Position numbers and translations under genes: made by a program
Shown here: piece after piece, positions 18,709 through 29,600 of the stretch
Layout of the letters: every line of letters starts with the position of its first letter
Numbering within the stretch: position 1 is the first letter of the stretch
Notes under the pieces: model-generated
The model's input: the letters and a program-made list of their open reading frames with translations, nothing else
Database searches by the model: none
What the model was told of the DNA's origin: nothing
Assembly (NCBI RefSeq): GCF_023746555.1
Contig: NZ_CP098755.1
Location: 245,001-309,000, forward strand
Length of the DNA stretch: 64,000 bases
Reading direction: 5' to 3'
Source of the DNA: Brevibacillus ruminantium
Lineage (GTDB): Bacteria > Bacillota > Bacilli > Brevibacillales > Brevibacillaceae

Positions 18709-18924
18709 ATGGGTTTCCTAGCAAGAATCGGAGCCAGTTTTCGCCGAACTGGTGAATTTTTCGGTGATGTGAGATCAGAACTGAAGAAGGTCCGCTGGCC
18801 GAACCGGAAAGAGTTGACCACCTACACGGTCGTCGTTCTCATTACGGTTACGCTGCTGGCTATTTTCTTCTTTGTCATTGATCTGGGGATCTCGCGCGTA
18901 ATTGATTTGATTTTAGGAAAGTAA
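18709..18924 (+). CDS. secE: Preprotein translocase subunit SecE
   Basis: 71 residues. The amphipathic helix and conserved KKVRWPNRKEL motif precede one membrane segment (TYTVVVLITVTLLAIFFFVIDLGI). It clamps SecY in the translocon. I chose ATG 18709 because GGGGGTGG lies 6 bases upstream. ATG 18679 in the same frame adds ten residues but has no clear site. Confidence 0.92.
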   Translation: MGFLARIGASFRRTGEFFGDVRSELKKVRWPNRKELTTYTVVVLITVTLLAIFFFVIDLGISRVIDLILGK

Positions 18925-18936
18925 CTTTGCAAGCCT

Positions 18937-18960
18937 AGGAGGGACGGACGGATAACGTCC
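18937..18960 (+). promoter_or_regulatory. Shine-Dalgarno site followed by a hairpin ahead of nusG
   Basis: AGGAGG (18937-18942) is 26 bases from the nusG ATG. A hairpin, GGACG (18946-18950), loop GATAA, CGTCC (18956-18960), fills the gap. Folding it leaves an effective spacing of about 5 bases to GTG 18963 or 11 bases to ATG 18969. Confidence 0.55.
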
Positions 18961-18968
18961 TTGTGGAT

Positions 18969-19505
18969 ATGGAAAAAGCATGGTATGTGGTTCATACGTA
19001 CTCGGGTTATGAAAACAAGGTAAAGACAAATCTGGAAAAGCGCGTTGAGTCGATGGGCATGGAAGACAAGATCTTCCGCGTTCTCGTACCCACTGAAGAA
19101 GAGGTGGAGACGAAAGACGGCAAGAAGCGCACAGTCACGAAAAAAGTCTTTCCTGGATATGTCCTTGTTGAAATGGTGATGACGGACGACTCTTGGTATG
19201 TCGTGCGAAACACCCCTGGGGTTACCGGCTTTGTTGGATCCACGGGCGCGGGTTCAAAACCGACAGCGCTTCGTCCTGAAGAGGCCGATACAATCCTCCG
19301 CCAGATGGGGATTGAAATTCCCAAAATCAAAGTGGACTTTGATCTCCGCGACATGGTGCGCGTGACGGATGGTCCGTTCTCCAGCCGTACCGGAGAGATT
19401 ATCGAGATTCATCCCGACCGACAAAAGGTGCGCGTACTGGTCGATATCTTTGGCCGCGAGACGCCTGTCGAGTTGGACTTTACGCAGATTCAAAAATTGG
19501 ATTAG
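18969..19505 (+). CDS. nusG: Transcription termination/antitermination factor NusG
   Basis: 178 residues from ATG 18969 (MEKAWYVVHTYSGYENKV, the family start); GTG 18963 would add two residues. The NGN domain covers about 1-120 and binds RNA polymerase. The KOW domain is C-terminal (MVRVTDGPFSSRTGEIIEI). It adjusts pausing and links transcription to translation. It follows secE by 44 bases. Confidence 0.95.
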   Translation: MEKAWYVVHTYSGYENKVKTNLEKRVESMGMEDKIFRVLVPTEEEVETKDGKKRTVTKKVFPGYVLVEMVMTDDSWYVVRNTPGVTGFVGSTGAGSKPTALRPEEADTILRQMGIEIPKIKVDFDLRDMVRVTDGPFSSRTGEIIEIHPDRQKVRVLVDIFGRETPVELDFTQIQKLD

Positions 19506-19513
19506 GATTCATC

Positions 19514-19542
19514 TTGAAAACTGCCACGCTATGTGGTAAATT
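19514..19542 (+). promoter_or_regulatory. Probable promoter of rplK-rplA
   Basis: TTGAAA (19514-19519), a 17-base spacer and TAAATT (19537-19542), with a TGG extended -10 element. It lies directly after the nusG stop. Confidence 0.55.
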
Positions 19543-19599
19543 TCTTGTTGTTTCTTATATCCCCAATCATAAGGGGTTTCTTGCACTCTCACTATAGAT

Positions 19600-19670
19600 G
19601 GAAAGTCTACATAAGGCTTTCGGCAAAAAGGTGGGAGGGGGCATTCCCCCGTAATAACCACATGTGAAGT
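19600..19670 (+). promoter_or_regulatory. Structured rplK leader
   Basis: GGGGG (19637-19641), loop CATT, CCCCC (19646-19650), flanked by GTGG (19631-19634) and CCAC (19658-19661). There is no T-run, so it is not a terminator. In E. coli L1 binds the rplK leader; a similar role here is only inference. Confidence 0.4.
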
Positions 19671-19685
19671 AAGGAGGTGTCTTAC

Positions 19686-20111
19686 GTGGCTAAGAAGGTT
19701 ATCCGCGTAATTAAATTACAAATCCCGGCAGGTAAAGCAAATCCTGCACCTCCAGTAGGTCCGGCCCTCGGTCAAGCTGGTGTAAACATCATGGGATTCT
19801 GTAAAGAATTCAACGCTCGCACAGAGAGCGAAGTGGGAATGATCATTCCGGTAGAAATCACCGTTTTTGAAGACCGTTCCTTTACGTTCATCACGAAAAC
19901 TCCACCGGCTGCTGTTCTGTTGAAAAAAGCTGCTGGTATCGAGTCTGGTTCCGGCGTGCCGAACAAGACGAAGGTAGCTACCCTGAAGCGCGACAAAGTG
20001 CGCGAAATCGCTGAACTGAAGCGTCCTGACCTGAATGCAGCATCCGTGGAAGCGGCTATGCTCATGATCGAAGGTACTGCTCGTTCGATGGGTATCGTGA
20101 TTGAAGACTAA
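19686..20111 (+). CDS. rplK: Ribosomal protein L11
   Basis: 141 residues from GTG 19686 behind AAGGAGGTG (19671-19679). [33 protein letters not shown] is the family N-terminus. L11 forms the GTPase-associated centre with 23S rRNA and contacts translational GTPases and RelA. The in-frame GTG at 19677 overlaps the ribosome site and was rejected. Confidence 0.96.
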   Translation: MAKKVIRVIKLQIPAGKANPAPPVGPALGQAGVNIMGFCKEFNARTESEVGMIIPVEITVFEDRSFTFITKTPPAAVLLKKAAGIESGSGVPNKTKVATLKRDKVREIAELKRPDLNAASVEAAMLMIEGTARSMGIVIED

Positions 20112-20141
20112 TTGTCTTTGTTGTAAGGAGGGGTACACGAG

Positions 20142-20188
20142 ATGTGCCCCTTGTTTGTGGGAGGATGAAACCGCTACGACCACATTGA
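20142..20188 (+). other. Two overlapping mini-ORFs between rplK and rplA
   Basis: ATG 20142 follows AAGGAGG (20125-20131) with a 10-base spacer and encodes eight residues, ending at TGA 20166-20168. That stop overlaps ATG 20165, which opens a seven-residue frame ending at TGA 20186-20188, 16 bases before rplA. GGGG (20130-20133) and CAC/GTG then CCCC (20147-20150) can also form a hairpin around the first start. Their translation is unproven. Confidence 0.35.
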
Positions 20189-20204
20189 AGGGAGATTTCA
20201 AAAC

Positions 20205-20888
20205 ATGGCAAAACGTGGCAAGAAGTACCAAGAGGCTGCGAAGCTGATTGACAAGAACAAAGTATACGAAGTTGCAGAAGGCATTGAGCTGGTAAAGAAA
20301 GCAGCTTCTGCAAAATTTGATGAATCCGTGGAAGCAGCTTTCCGTTTGGGCGTAGACCCGAAGCGTGCTGACCAACAAATCCGCGGTGCAGTAGTTCTGC
20401 CGCATGGTACTGGTAAAGTACAACGCGTTCTCGTTTTCGCAAAAGGCGAAAAAGCGAAAGAAGCAGAAGCTGCTGGTGCTGATTATGTAGGCGATGCAGA
20501 TATGATCGCTAAAATTCAAGGCGGCTGGTTCGACTTTGACGTAGTCGTAGCTACCCCTGACATGATGGGTGAAGTAGGGAAACTGGGTCGCGTACTCGGT
20601 CCGAAAGGCCTCATGCCAAACCCGAAAACCGGTACCGTTACATTTGATGTAACCAAAGCGGTTAACGAAATCAAAGCGGGTAAAATTGAGTACCGCGTTG
20701 ACAAAGCAGGTAACATCCACGCGCCAATCGGAAAGGTTTCCTTTGATGCCGAAAAGCTGGCTGAAAACCTCGCAACGTTGACTGATGCACTGAACCGTGC
20801 GAAACCGGCTGCAGCGAAAGGCGTTTACATGAAAAATGTATCCATCAGCTCCACTATGGGACCTGGTGTGCGCGTAGCTGTAAAATAA
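20205..20888 (+). CDS. rplA: Ribosomal protein L1
   Basis: 227 residues. The L1 signature [34 protein letters not shown] is present, and the two-domain layout is complete. L1 forms the mobile stalk that moves E-site tRNA, and it autoregulates its mRNA in many bacteria. The start follows GAAGGGAG. A promoter and leader for rplJ follow its stop. Confidence 0.97.
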   Translation: MAKRGKKYQEAAKLIDKNKVYEVAEGIELVKKAASAKFDESVEAAFRLGVDPKRADQQIRGAVVLPHGTGKVQRVLVFAKGEKAKEAEAAGADYVGDADMIAKIQGGWFDFDVVVATPDMMGEVGKLGRVLGPKGLMPNPKTGTVTFDVTKAVNEIKAGKIEYRVDKAGNIHAPIGKVSFDAEKLAENLATLTDALNRAKPAAAKGVYMKNVSISSTMGPGVRVAVK

Positions 20889-20894
20889 TGATAG

Positions 20895-20923
20895 TTGACT
20901 TCCTGTGTGGAAGTTGATAAGAT
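20895..20923 (+). promoter_or_regulatory. Sigma-A promoter of rplJ-rplL
   Basis: TTGACT (20895-20900), a 17-base spacer and TAAGAT (20918-20923), directly after the rplA stop. Confidence 0.65.
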
Positions 20924-20929
20924 AGTTGC

Positions 20930-21095
20930 TGTTGATGAAAAGAATATGCCATGCCGTAGACAGAAGGTGCAGCGCTGTAAGGCCCTGCTTAATATCCCTC
21001 CGAGGCGTGTAATGAAACGGATAGAGGATCTGTTTAAGATCTTTGACCATACACATTATGCCCTCGTATGAATCTGCGAGGGCATTCTCTTTTTT
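20930..21095 (+). ncRNA. Ribosomal L10 leader
   Basis: A leader of about 165 bases lies between the rplJ promoter and gene and ends in an intrinsic terminator. Position, length and terminator match the L10(L12)4 autoregulatory leader of Firmicutes. Excess L10-L12 complex should favour termination. I identified it by context, not by a covariance model. Confidence 0.7.
21058..21095 (+). terminator. Attenuator terminator in the L10 leader
   Basis: ATGCCCTCG (21058-21066) pairs perfectly with CGAGGGCAT (21077-21085), with a 10-base loop and a T-rich tail to 21095. Confidence 0.88.
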
Positions 21096-21122
21096 CAGGA
21101 AAGAGCACGGGAGGTGTAACCA

Positions 21123-21638
21123 TTGGCAGAAATTCGTCCAACCGTTATTCGTGAAGAGAAAGTACAAGCGGTGAATGAAATCGCTACGAAACTGCGTACT
21201 AGCCAGACTACTGTAGTAGCTGACTACCGCGGCCTGAACGTAGCGCAAGTAACCGAACTGCGTAAACAACTGCGCGAAGCAGGAATTGAATTCGTAGTTT
21301 TGAAAAACACACTGACTCGACTCGCAACAGCGAAGGAGAACCTGACTGAGCTGGATCAGTATCTGACTGGCCCGAACGCGATCGCGTTCTCCGCTGACGA
21401 TGTAATCGCTCCGGCGAAAATCATCGCTGAATTTGCGAAGAAAAACGATAAGCTGGAAATCAAAGGTGGCGTAATCGAAGGAAAAGTAGTGGGCGCTGAT
21501 GAAATCAAAGCGCTGGCAGCACTGCCTTCCCGCGAAGGTCTCCTGTCCATGCTTCTCAGTGTACTGCAAGCTCCAGTTCGCAACTTCGCACTGGCAGTCA
21601 AAGCAGTTTCCGAGCAAAAAGAAGGTCAAGGCGCGTAA
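21123..21638 (+). CDS. rplJ: Ribosomal protein L10
   Basis: 171 residues. It starts at TTG 21123 behind GGGAGGTG (21109-21116). [32 protein letters not shown] is the rRNA-binding region. The C-terminal helix carries L12 dimers. L10 anchors the stalk that recruits translation factors. The rare TTG start may limit L10 relative to L12. Confidence 0.95.
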   Translation: MAEIRPTVIREEKVQAVNEIATKLRTSQTTVVADYRGLNVAQVTELRKQLREAGIEFVVLKNTLTRLATAKENLTELDQYLTGPNAIAFSADDVIAPAKIIAEFAKKNDKLEIKGGVIEGKVVGADEIKALAALPSREGLLSMLLSVLQAPVRNFALAVKAVSEQKEGQGA

Positions 21639-21719
21639 GTTGCTGAAAGGCGACCAAGCCCAAAGCGTTATCTGATCGATTGATCACAAACACTTTTCCA
21701 TGAATGGGAGGACTATAAG

Positions 21720-22082
21720 ATGAGCAAAGAGCAAATCTTGGAAGCAATTAAAGGTATGTCCGTTCTCGAACTGAACGACCTGGTGAAAGCAATTGAAGAA
21801 GAATTCGGCGTAACTGCAGCAGCTCCTGTAGCTGTAGTTGCTGGTGGCGCTGCTGAAGCTGCTGCTGAGCAAACTGAATTCACTGTAACTCTGGTAAGCG
21901 GCGGCGCTTCCAAAATCAACGTAATCAAAGTTGTTCGCGAACTGACTGGTCTGGGTCTGAAAGAAGCAAAAGACCTGGTAGACAACGCTCCAAAAGCTCT
22001 GAAAGAGGGCGTTTCCAAAGACGAAGCAGAAGCTTTGAAAGCAAAACTCGAAGAAGCTGGCGCAACTGTAGAAGTAAAGTAA
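21720..22082 (+). CDS. rplL: Ribosomal protein L7/L12
   Basis: 120 residues. The N-terminal dimerisation domain is followed by an alanine-rich hinge ([21 protein letters not shown]) and a C-terminal factor-binding domain ([26 protein letters not shown]). It recruits EF-Tu and EF-G. ATG 21720 follows GGGAGG. A strong terminator comes 22 bases after the stop. Confidence 0.97.
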   Translation: MSKEQILEAIKGMSVLELNDLVKAIEEEFGVTAAAPVAVVAGGAAEAAAEQTEFTVTLVSGGASKINVIKVVRELTGLGLKEAKDLVDNAPKALKEGVSKDEAEALKAKLEEAGATVEVK

Positions 22083-22104
22083 GTTAGCTTCCCAAAGCGG
22101 ATAC

Positions 22105-22133
22105 ATCCCCTTGCCTGAGGCAGGGGGATTTTC
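22105..22133 (+). terminator. Terminator after rplL
   Basis: ATCCCCTTGCC (22105-22115) pairs with GGCAGGGGGAT (22119-22129) with one U-G pair and a TGA loop, then a short T-run. Partial readthrough would feed the methyltransferase gene. Confidence 0.75.
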
Positions 22134-22188
22134 TGTACAGAAACGTCCAAGCATTTATTCCTACCGATCGAGGAAAGGTGGGCCATAC

Positions 22189-22788
22189 GTGGCAGATCAC
22201 TACTACACGAGCCGCCCAGGTGCGGAACATGATGAACAGGAATTTACCTTTACACTACGCGGGTATGACCTTCGCTTTATCACAGATGCCGGCGTCTTTT
22301 CCCGTGACCGGGTTGATTTTGGCAGCCAACTGTTGATTGAGACGATGGAGCTGGATGCTGCCGCCGACGTATTGGATGTGGGGTGCGGCTATGGTCCAAT
22401 GGGATTGACCGCAGCCAAACTGGCGAAAGACGGGCATGTGACCATGATTGATGTCAATGAACGCGCAGTTGAACTGGCAAAGCGAAATGCCCGGGTAAAC
22501 GGCATTTCCAACGTCGAGATCCTGGTGAGCGATGTCTACAGTGCAGTCCAGGGCCGCGTATTCGATGTGATATTGACCAATCCACCGATTCGTGCAGGCA
22601 AAGAGATTGTTCACCGCATTTTTACGGAAGGCTATGAGCTTCTGCGTGAAGGTGGGGAGATGTGGGTAGTGATACAGAAAAAGCAGGGAGCGCCATCTGC
22701 TCTGCGAAAGCTGCAAGAGGTCTATCAGGAAGTCGAAGAGGTGGACAAAAAGAAGGGCTACTACATCTACCGCGCCAAAAAGTCTTAA
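22189..22788 (+). CDS. RsmC-like rRNA guanine-N2 methyltransferase (YbxB family)
   Basis: 199 residues from GTG 22189 behind AAAGGTGGG; the TTG at 22111 lies in the terminator and was rejected. It is a class I SAM methyltransferase with motif I VLDVGCGYGPMGL and catalytic NPPI (DVILTNPPIRAGKE). The family modifies guanine in 16S rRNA. The full N-terminal pseudo-MTase domain of E. coli RsmC is absent, as in B. subtilis YbxB. It sits between rplL and rpoB as in Bacillus. Confidence 0.88.
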   Translation: MADHYYTSRPGAEHDEQEFTFTLRGYDLRFITDAGVFSRDRVDFGSQLLIETMELDAAADVLDVGCGYGPMGLTAAKLAKDGHVTMIDVNERAVELAKRNARVNGISNVEILVSDVYSAVQGRVFDVILTNPPIRAGKEIVHRIFTEGYELLREGGEMWVVIQKKQGAPSALRKLQEVYQEVEEVDKKKGYYIYRAKKS

Positions 22789-22829
22789 CGACTCCAAGGA
22801 AACGAATTGATTTCCATGAAAAAAAGCGC

Positions 22830-22858
22830 TTGACGTGCATATTTCAATGTGGTAGAAT
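22830..22858 (+). promoter_or_regulatory. Sigma-A promoter of rpoB-rpoC
   Basis: TTGACG (22830-22835), a 17-base spacer and TAGAAT (22853-22858). The leader is about 255 bases. Confidence 0.85.
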
Positions 22859-22938
22859 TATAAAATGTCAATATGGGATCAATGTCTATTTTTCAGCAGT
22901 TCCCAGTGTCCAAACTGATTTTCTTCTTTTTTATACAT

Positions 22939-22957
22939 GGGAGGAATGACAGTGTAA
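22939..22957 (+). promoter_or_regulatory. Shine-Dalgarno site with a start-stop codon pair in the rpoB leader
   Basis: GGGAGGA (22939-22945) is followed at 6 bases by GTG (22952-22954) and immediately by TAA (22955-22957). ATG at 22946 in the same frame would give Met-Thr-Val-stop but touches the site. A ribosome could be parked here, upstream of the attenuator. Confidence 0.4.
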
Positions 22958-22990
22958 AAACATGGGAATTCTTATAAAATAGATTTCCTC

Positions 22991-23033
22991 TGGGTTAAAA
23001 ATGGTGATACTGCTTTAACCCATTTTTATTTTT
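22991..23033 (+). terminator. Attenuator in the rpoB leader
   Basis: TGGGTTAAA (22991-22999) pairs perfectly with TTTAACCCA (23014-23022) and runs into TTTTTATTTTT. It lies after the promoter and 86 bases before rpoB, so it must be read through for RNA polymerase synthesis. Confidence 0.82.
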
Positions 23034-23118
23034 GCGCACGAAGGTATTCGTTAGCTGAGAAAGCTTACCGGATGCCCAGTTTTTTATGTGTGAAAACACA
23101 ACCTGAGGGGTGAATAAG

Positions 23119-26100
23119 TTGGCAGGTAAAGTAGTTCAAAGTGGCCGACACCGCCAGCGTCGTACGTATTCGCGTATTAACGAAGTGCTGGGCCTTCCAA
23201 ATCTGATCGAGATTCAGCAAAAGTCTTATCAGTGGTTCCTGGACGAAGGTTTGAGAGAGATGTTTCAAGACATTTCTCCCATTCAGGACTTCACTGGTAA
23301 TCTCGTGCTGGAATTTATCGATTACAGCTTGGGTGAGCCCAAGTATGACGTGGACGAGTCGAAAGAACGTGACGTCACCTATGCAGCGCCTCTGCGCGTG
23401 AAGGTCCGTTTGCTTAACAAAGAGACGGGCGAAGTGAAGGAACAAGAAGTCTTCATGGGCGATTTTCCGCTCATGACCGAAACGGGAACCTTCATTATTA
23501 ATGGGGCTGAGCGTGTCATTGTCAGCCAGCTTGTTCGTTCCCCCAGTGTCTATTACAACACCAAAGTGGACAAAAACGGGAAGCAGACCTTTACAGCTAC
23601 CGTTATTCCAAACCGTGGTGCATGGCTGGAGCTGGAAACGGATGCGAAGGACGTCATTTACGTCCGTATTGACCGTACCCGTAAAATCCCGGTAACGGTT
23701 CTTTTGCGCGCACTTGGCTTTGGTTCCGACATCGAGATTCTGAACCTGCTGGGTGAGGACGAGTATATCAAAAATACGCTGGAAAAAGACAATACCGATT
23801 CTACGGAAAAGGCGCTTATCGAAATCTACGAGCGTCTGCGTCCGGGTGAGCCGCCGACAGTGGAGAACGCGAAGAGTCTCTTGATTTCTCGTTTCTTCGA
23901 TCCGAAGCGGTACGATCTGGCTTCTGTAGGGCGTTATAAAATGAACAAGAAGCTTCACCTGAAAAATCGTCTTTACAATCAACGATTGGCTGAGTCGTTG
24001 GTAGACCCGAGTACAGGTGAAATCATTGCAGATGCCGGTCAAATGATTGACCGTCGTATCCTGGACCGCATTCTTCCTTTGCTGGAAGATCGCGTTGCAT
24101 ACCTGGATGTCCGCACGCATGGCGGCGTTCTGGAAGAGGAATCGATCCGTCTGCAATCCATCAACATTTTCTCTCCGCTTGACGACGGCAAAGTCATCAA
24201 GGTCATCGGAAACGGAAATGTAGACAAATCCTTCAAACATATTACGCCGGCTGACATCGTCGCGGCGATCAACTATTTCATGAACCTGCTCCATGGCGTT
24301 GGTTCCACGGATGATATCGACCACCTGGGCAACCGCCGCCTGCGTTCTGTCGGAGAGCTCTTGCAGAACCAGTTCCGCATCGGTCTGTCCCGTATGGAGC
24401 GCGTGGTTCGCGAGCGCATGTCGATTCAGGACCAAAACCAGATCACGCCGCAAGCGCTGATCAACATCCGTCCGGTAATCGCAGCGATCAAGGAGTTCTT
24501 CGGAAGCTCCCAGCTGTCCCAGTTCATGGATCAGACCAACCCGCTTGCTGAGCTGACGCACAAACGTCGTCTCTCCGCACTCGGTCCCGGCGGTTTGACT
24601 CGTGAGCGTGCTGGCTTTGAAGTGCGTGACGTTCACCACTCTCACTATGGCCGCATGTGTCCGATTGAGACGCCCGAGGGTCCGAACATCGGGCTGATCA
24701 ACTCCCTGTCTTCCTTTGCGAGAATCAATGATTATGGTTTCATTGAGACTCCTCGACGGAAGATTGACCCGGAGACGGGCTTCGTACTGGACGAAATCGT
24801 CTACCTGACAGCGGACGAGGAAGATGTGTTCAACGTCGCTCAGGCAAACCAGCCTCTCGACGATAATGGACGTTTCCACAACGATATGGTTATTTGCCGA
24901 CGCAAAGGCGATATCCTGAGTGTTCCTCGCGACAAGGTCGATTATATGGACGTATCTCCAAAGCAAGTTGTTTCAGTAGCGACCGCGTTGATTCCGTTCC
25001 TGGAGAACGACGACGCCAACCGCGCACTGATGGGTTCCAACATGCAGCGGCAGGCCGTTCCGCTACTGATTCCGCAAGCGCCGTTTGTCGGTACCGGTAT
25101 GGAGCATAAAGCAGCGCAAGACTCCGGTGTGGCCATCGTAGCCAAACACCCGGGTCAGGTAGAGCGTGTAACTGCACGTGAAATCTGGGTGCGCCGCTAT
25201 AAAGAGATCGACGGCAAAAAAGTAGCCGGCGATATCGACAAATATAAAATGCACAAATTTATCCGTTCGAACCAGGGCACCTGCGTCAACCAGCGTCCGA
25301 TCGTTCAAAAAGGCGACTGGGTAGAGAAGGGTGACATCATCGGTGACGGTCCGTCCACGGAAAAGGGCGAACTGGCACTCGGCCGCAACGTCATTGTTGC
25401 GTTTATGACCTGGGAAGGGTACAACTACGAGGATGCCATCCTGCTCAGTGAAAAACTGGTGAAGGATGACGTGTACACCTCGATTCATATCGAAGAATAC
25501 GAGTCCGAAGCCCGCGATACCAAGCTGGGGCCGGAAGAGATTACCCGCGACATTCCAAACGTCGGGGAAGAGGCGCTGAAGAATCTCGACGAGCGCGGTA
25601 TTGTTCGCGTCGGGGCAGAGATTCAAGATGGCGATATTCTCGTGGGTAAGGTAACACCAAAAGGGGTTACCGAGCTGACGGCGGAAGAGCGCTTGCTCCA
25701 TGCCATCTTCGGTGAAAAAGCTCGTGAAGTCCGCGATACATCCCTCCGTGTGCCGCATGGTGGTTCTGGTATCGTTGTCGACGTGAAAGTATTCACTCGT
25801 GAAAACGGTGATGAATTGCCGCCAGGCGTGAACCAGCTCGTTCGTGTCTACATCGCTCAAAAACGGAAAATCTCCGTGGGTGACAAAATGGCCGGCCGAC
25901 ATGGTAACAAAGGGGTTATTGCCCGGATCATGCCTGAGGAAGATATGCCGTTCCTGCCGGATGGCTCTCCTGTCGAAATCGTGCTCAATCCGCTGGGCGT
26001 TCCGTCCCGGATGAACATCGGACAGGTGCTGGAGACGCATCTGGGTATGGCTGCGAAAATGCTCGGTATCCATGTAGCGACGCCGGTATTTGATGGAGCA

Positions 26101-26658
26101 CGCCAGGAGGATGTGTTCGAGACGCTCGAAGAAGCTGGTCTCGACCGCGACGGAAAAACCATTCTGTACGATGGCCGCACAGGTGAACCGTTTGACCGCC
26201 GTGTAACGGTGGGCTGCGTGTACATGCTGAAGCTGGCTCACTTGGTAGACGACAAGATCCACGCCCGTTCTACTGGTCCGTACTCGCTCGTTACGCAGCA
26301 GCCGCTGGGTGGGAAAGCCCAATTCGGTGGTCAGCGTTTCGGGGAGATGGAGGTTTGGGCGCTGGAAGCATACGGTGCCGCCTACACCCTGCAAGAGATT
26401 CTTACTGTCAAGTCGGACGACGTCGTTGGTCGTGTGAAGACCTACGAAGCGATCGTCAAAGGGGAAAACGTGCCGGAGCCAGGTGTTCCTGAGTCCTTCA
26501 AGGTTCTCATCAAGGAACTGCAAAGCTTGGGTATGGACGTGAAAATCCTGTCCGAAGACGAGCAGGAAATTGAAATGCGTGAAATGGAAGAAGAGGACGA
26601 GGGCAACGGCGAAAAGCTGAACCTCGTACTTGAAGGCGGAAGCTTGGACGACGAGTAA
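23119..26658 (+). CDS. rpoB: RNA polymerase beta subunit
   Basis: 1179 residues from TTG 23119, 6 bases after GAGGGGTG; B. subtilis rpoB also uses TTG. An in-frame GTG at 23110 overlaps the site. The rifampicin region is wild type ([17 protein letters not shown] with Q468, H481 and S486). The active-site segments ([31 protein letters not shown]) and the C-terminal [23 protein letters not shown] are intact. It forms the catalytic core with RpoC. Confidence 0.98.
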   Translation: MAGKVVQSGRHRQRRTYSRINEVLGLPNLIEIQQKSYQWFLDEGLREMFQDISPIQDFTGNLVLEFIDYSLGEPKYDVDESKERDVTYAAPLRVKVRLLNKETGEVKEQEVFMGDFPLMTETGTFIINGAERVIVSQLVRSPSVYYNTKVDKNGKQTFTATVIPNRGAWLELETDAKDVIYVRIDRTRKIPVTVLLRALGFGSDIEILNLLGEDEYIKNTLEKDNTDSTEKALIEIYERLRPGEPPTVENAKSLLISRFFDPKRYDLASVGRYKMNKKLHLKNRLYNQRLAESLVDPSTGEIIADAGQMIDRRILDRILPLLEDRVAYLDVRTHGGVLEEESIRLQSINIFSPLDDGKVIKVIGNGNVDKSFKHITPADIVAAINYFMNLLHGVGSTDDIDHLGNRRLRSVGELLQNQFRIGLSRMERVVRERMSIQDQNQITPQALINIRPVIAAIKEFFGSSQLSQFMDQTNPLAELTHKRRLSALGPGGLTRERAGFEVRDVHHSHYGRMCPIETPEGPNIGLINSLSSFARINDYGFIETPRRKIDPETGFVLDEIVYLTADEEDVFNVAQANQPLDDNGRFHNDMVICRRKGDILSVPRDKVDYMDVSPKQVVSVATALIPFLENDDANRALMGSNMQRQAVPLLIPQAPFVGTGMEHKAAQDSGVAIVAKHPGQVERVTAREIWVRRYKEIDGKKVAGDIDKYKMHKFIRSNQGTCVNQRPIVQKGDWVEKGDIIGDGPSTEKGELALGRNVIVAFMTWEGYNYEDAILLSEKLVKDDVYTSIHIEEYESEARDTKLGPEEITRDIPNVGEEALKNLDERGIVRVGAEIQDGDILVGKVTPKGVTELTAEERLLHAIFGEKAREVRDTSLRVPHGGSGIVVDVKVFTRENGDELPPGVNQLVRVYIAQKRKISVGDKMAGRHGNKGVIARIMPEEDMPFLPDGSPVEIVLNPLGVPSRMNIGQVLETHLGMAAKMLGIHVATPVFDGARQEDVFETLEEAGLDRDGKTILYDGRTGEPFDRRVTVGCVYMLKLAHLVDDKIHARSTGPYSLVTQQPLGGKAQFGGQRFGEMEVWALEAYGAAYTLQEILTVKSDDVVGRVKTYEAIVKGENVPEPGVPESFKVLIKELQSLGMDVKILSEDEQEIEMREMEEEDEGNGEKLNLVLEGGSLDDE

Positions 26659-26687
26659 GATTCCGGTACAAAGGGAGGTAACGCCCT

Positions 26688-29600
26688 GTGATAGACGTGA
26701 ACAACTTCGAATATATGAAGATCGGCCTGGCTTCCCCGGACAAGATTCGCTCTTGGTCCTTCGGGGAAGTGAAGAAGCCGGAAACGATCAACTACCGCAC
26801 ACTGAAGCCGGAGAAGGACGGTTTGTTCTGTGAACGCATCTTCGGTCCGACCAAGGACTGGGAGTGTCATTGCGGAAAATACAAACGCGTTCGTTACAAA
26901 GGCGTTGTGTGTGATCGATGCGGTGTGGAAGTAACCCGCGCTAAAGTTCGCCGTGAGCGGATGGGGCATATCGAACTGGCTGCCCCAGTCTCTCACATCT
27001 GGTATTTCAAAGGCATCCCGAGCCGCATGGGTCTTGTCCTGGACATGTCGCCGCGCTCTCTCGAGGAAGTCATCTATTTTGCATCCTACGTGGTAACCGA
27101 TCCGGGCGACACACCGCTTGATAAAAAGCAGCTGTTGTCTGAAAAGGAATACCGCAACTACCGGGAAAAATACGGCCACTCTTTCCAAGCGATGATGGGT
27201 GCAGAGGCGATCAAGCGTCTGCTTCAGGAAATCGATCTGGAAAAAGAAGTGGAAACGCTGAAGGAAGACCTGAAAACAGCACAAGGCCAACGCCGCAACC
27301 GCGCGATCAAGCGTTTGGAAGTGCTGGAGGCATTCCGCAACTCCGGCAACCGTCCTGACTGGATGGTTCTGGATGTGCTGCCGGTCATTCCGCCGGAGCT
27401 GCGTCCGATGGTACAGCTGGACGGGGGCCGCTTTGCAACCTCTGACCTCAATGACCTGTATCGTCGCGTAATCAACCGGAATAACCGTCTGAAGCGCCTG
27501 CTTGAGCTCGGCGCACCGGACATCATCGTGCAAAACGAAAAGCGGATGCTGCAGGAAGCAGTGGACGCATTGATTGATAACGGTCGTCGCGGCCGTCCGG
27601 TTACAGGTCCGGGCAACCGTCCATTGAAATCCCTCAGCCACATGCTGAAAGGGAAACAGGGACGTTTCCGTCAAAACCTGCTGGGTAAACGTGTTGACTA
27701 CTCCGGTCGTTCCGTTATCGTAGTCGGACCAAACCTGAAGATGTACCAGTGCGGTCTGCCGAAGGAAATGGCGCTGGAGCTGTTCAAGCCATTTGTGATG
27801 AAAGAACTGGTGGCCAAAGGCCTCGCGCACAATATCAAGAGCGCGAAGCGCAAGGTAGAGCGCGTTCAGCCTGAGGTGTGGGATGTACTCGAAGACGTCA
27901 TCCGCGAACACCCGGTGCTCTTGAACCGCGCCCCCACCCTGCACCGTCTGGGTATCCAGGCGTTCGAACCGGTACTCGTTGAGGGCCGTGCGATCCGTCT
28001 GCATCCGCTGGTTTGTACGGCATACAACGCCGACTTTGACGGTGACCAGATGGCGGTACACGTGCCGCTTTCCGCTGAGGCGCAGGCGGAAGCCCGCATC
28101 CTCATGCTGGCGGCGCAAAACATCCTGAACCCGAAAGACGGTAAACCGGTTGTAACTCCTTCTCAGGACATGGTACTCGGTTCGTACTATTTGACCCTGG
28201 AGCGCGAGGGAGATATCGGGGAAGGTACCGTATACCGCGATCCGCACGATGCCATCGCTTCGTATCAAAACGGGTTCATCAGCTTGCATACCCGGATTGC
28301 CCTGCCGGCAAAAGAGCTGAACAAAGACAGCTTTACTGAAGAACAGCGCAATGCACTCTTCGTGACGACCGTAGGGAAGCTGATTTTCAACGAAATCTTC
28401 CCGCCAGATCTGCCGTTTATCAACGTTCCGACAAAAGGCAATCTGCAAAAAGGCGTACCGAACGATTACTTTATCTTTGATAAAGGCGTTAACGTAAAAG
28501 AGTTTATCGCGAATCTCCCAGATCAAGGCGCCGTGAAAAAGGGCTTCCTGGGAACAATCATCTCCGAGTGCTTCCGCCGCTTTGGAACAATGGAAACCTC
28601 GAAGATTCTGGACAAAATCAAAGAACTGGGCTTCATGTACTCGACCAAAGCCGGGATCACCATCGCGGTTGCGGACATCGTCGTTCCTGAGCAGAAGAAG
28701 GATATTCTCGATGAGGCTGATCAGAAGGTCCAAACCGTTATGGCGCAATACCGCCGCGGTTTGATTACCGAAGATGAGCGCTATGACCGAGTGATCTCCA
28801 TCTGGTCCAAGGCGAAGGACGAGGTAACCGAAGTACTGATGAAGTCCATGGATAAATTCAATGCGATTTACATGATGGCCAACTCCGGTGCCCGTGGTAA
28901 CGTATCGCAGATTACGCAGCTTGCAGGAATGCGCGGACTGATGGCAAACCCATCTGGGCGAATCATCGAGCTGCCGATCAAATCGAACTTCCGTGAAGGT
29001 CTGACCGTATTGGAGTACTTTATCTCCACGCACGGTGCGCGGAAAGGTCTTGCCGATACGGCCCTGCGTACAGCCGACTCGGGTTATCTGACCCGTCGTC
29101 TGGTAGACGTGGCCCAAGACGTGATCGTCCGCGAAATCGATTGCGGTACAGACAAAGGTATCCGTGTTACGGCCATTAAGGATGGCAAGGAAGAGATCGA
29201 GAAGCTGATCGACCGCCTGATTGGGCGCACCTGCTTCGAGACCGTCCGTCATCCGGAGACCGGTGAAGTCATCATCGGGCGCAATGAAGAAATCACTGAG
29301 GAAATTGCCGAAGTCATTGAAAAGGCTGGCATTACCGAGGTTTATATCCGCAACGTACTGGCTTGCCGCACCAGCCATGGCGTGTGCAAACGCTGCTATG
29401 GACGCAACCTGGCGACAGGCGACGAGGTGGAGATCGGCGAAGCAGTTGGTATCATCGCTGCACAGTCCATCGGGGAGCCAGGTACTCAGTTGACGATGCG
29501 TACCTTCCATACCGGTGGGGTTGCGGGTGACGATATTACCCAAGGTTTGCCGCGTATTCAAGAGTTGTTTGAGGCGCGCAATCCGAAAGGGCAAGCCGTT

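Noticed and set aside
19561..19576. CCCC/GGGG hairpin before rplK as a terminator
   Set aside because: The stem is only four base pairs and the following T-run is broken.
22111..22188. Upstream TTG start for the RsmC-like methyltransferase
   Set aside because: It lies inside the rplL terminator and lacks a ribosome site; GTG 22189 fits site and family length.
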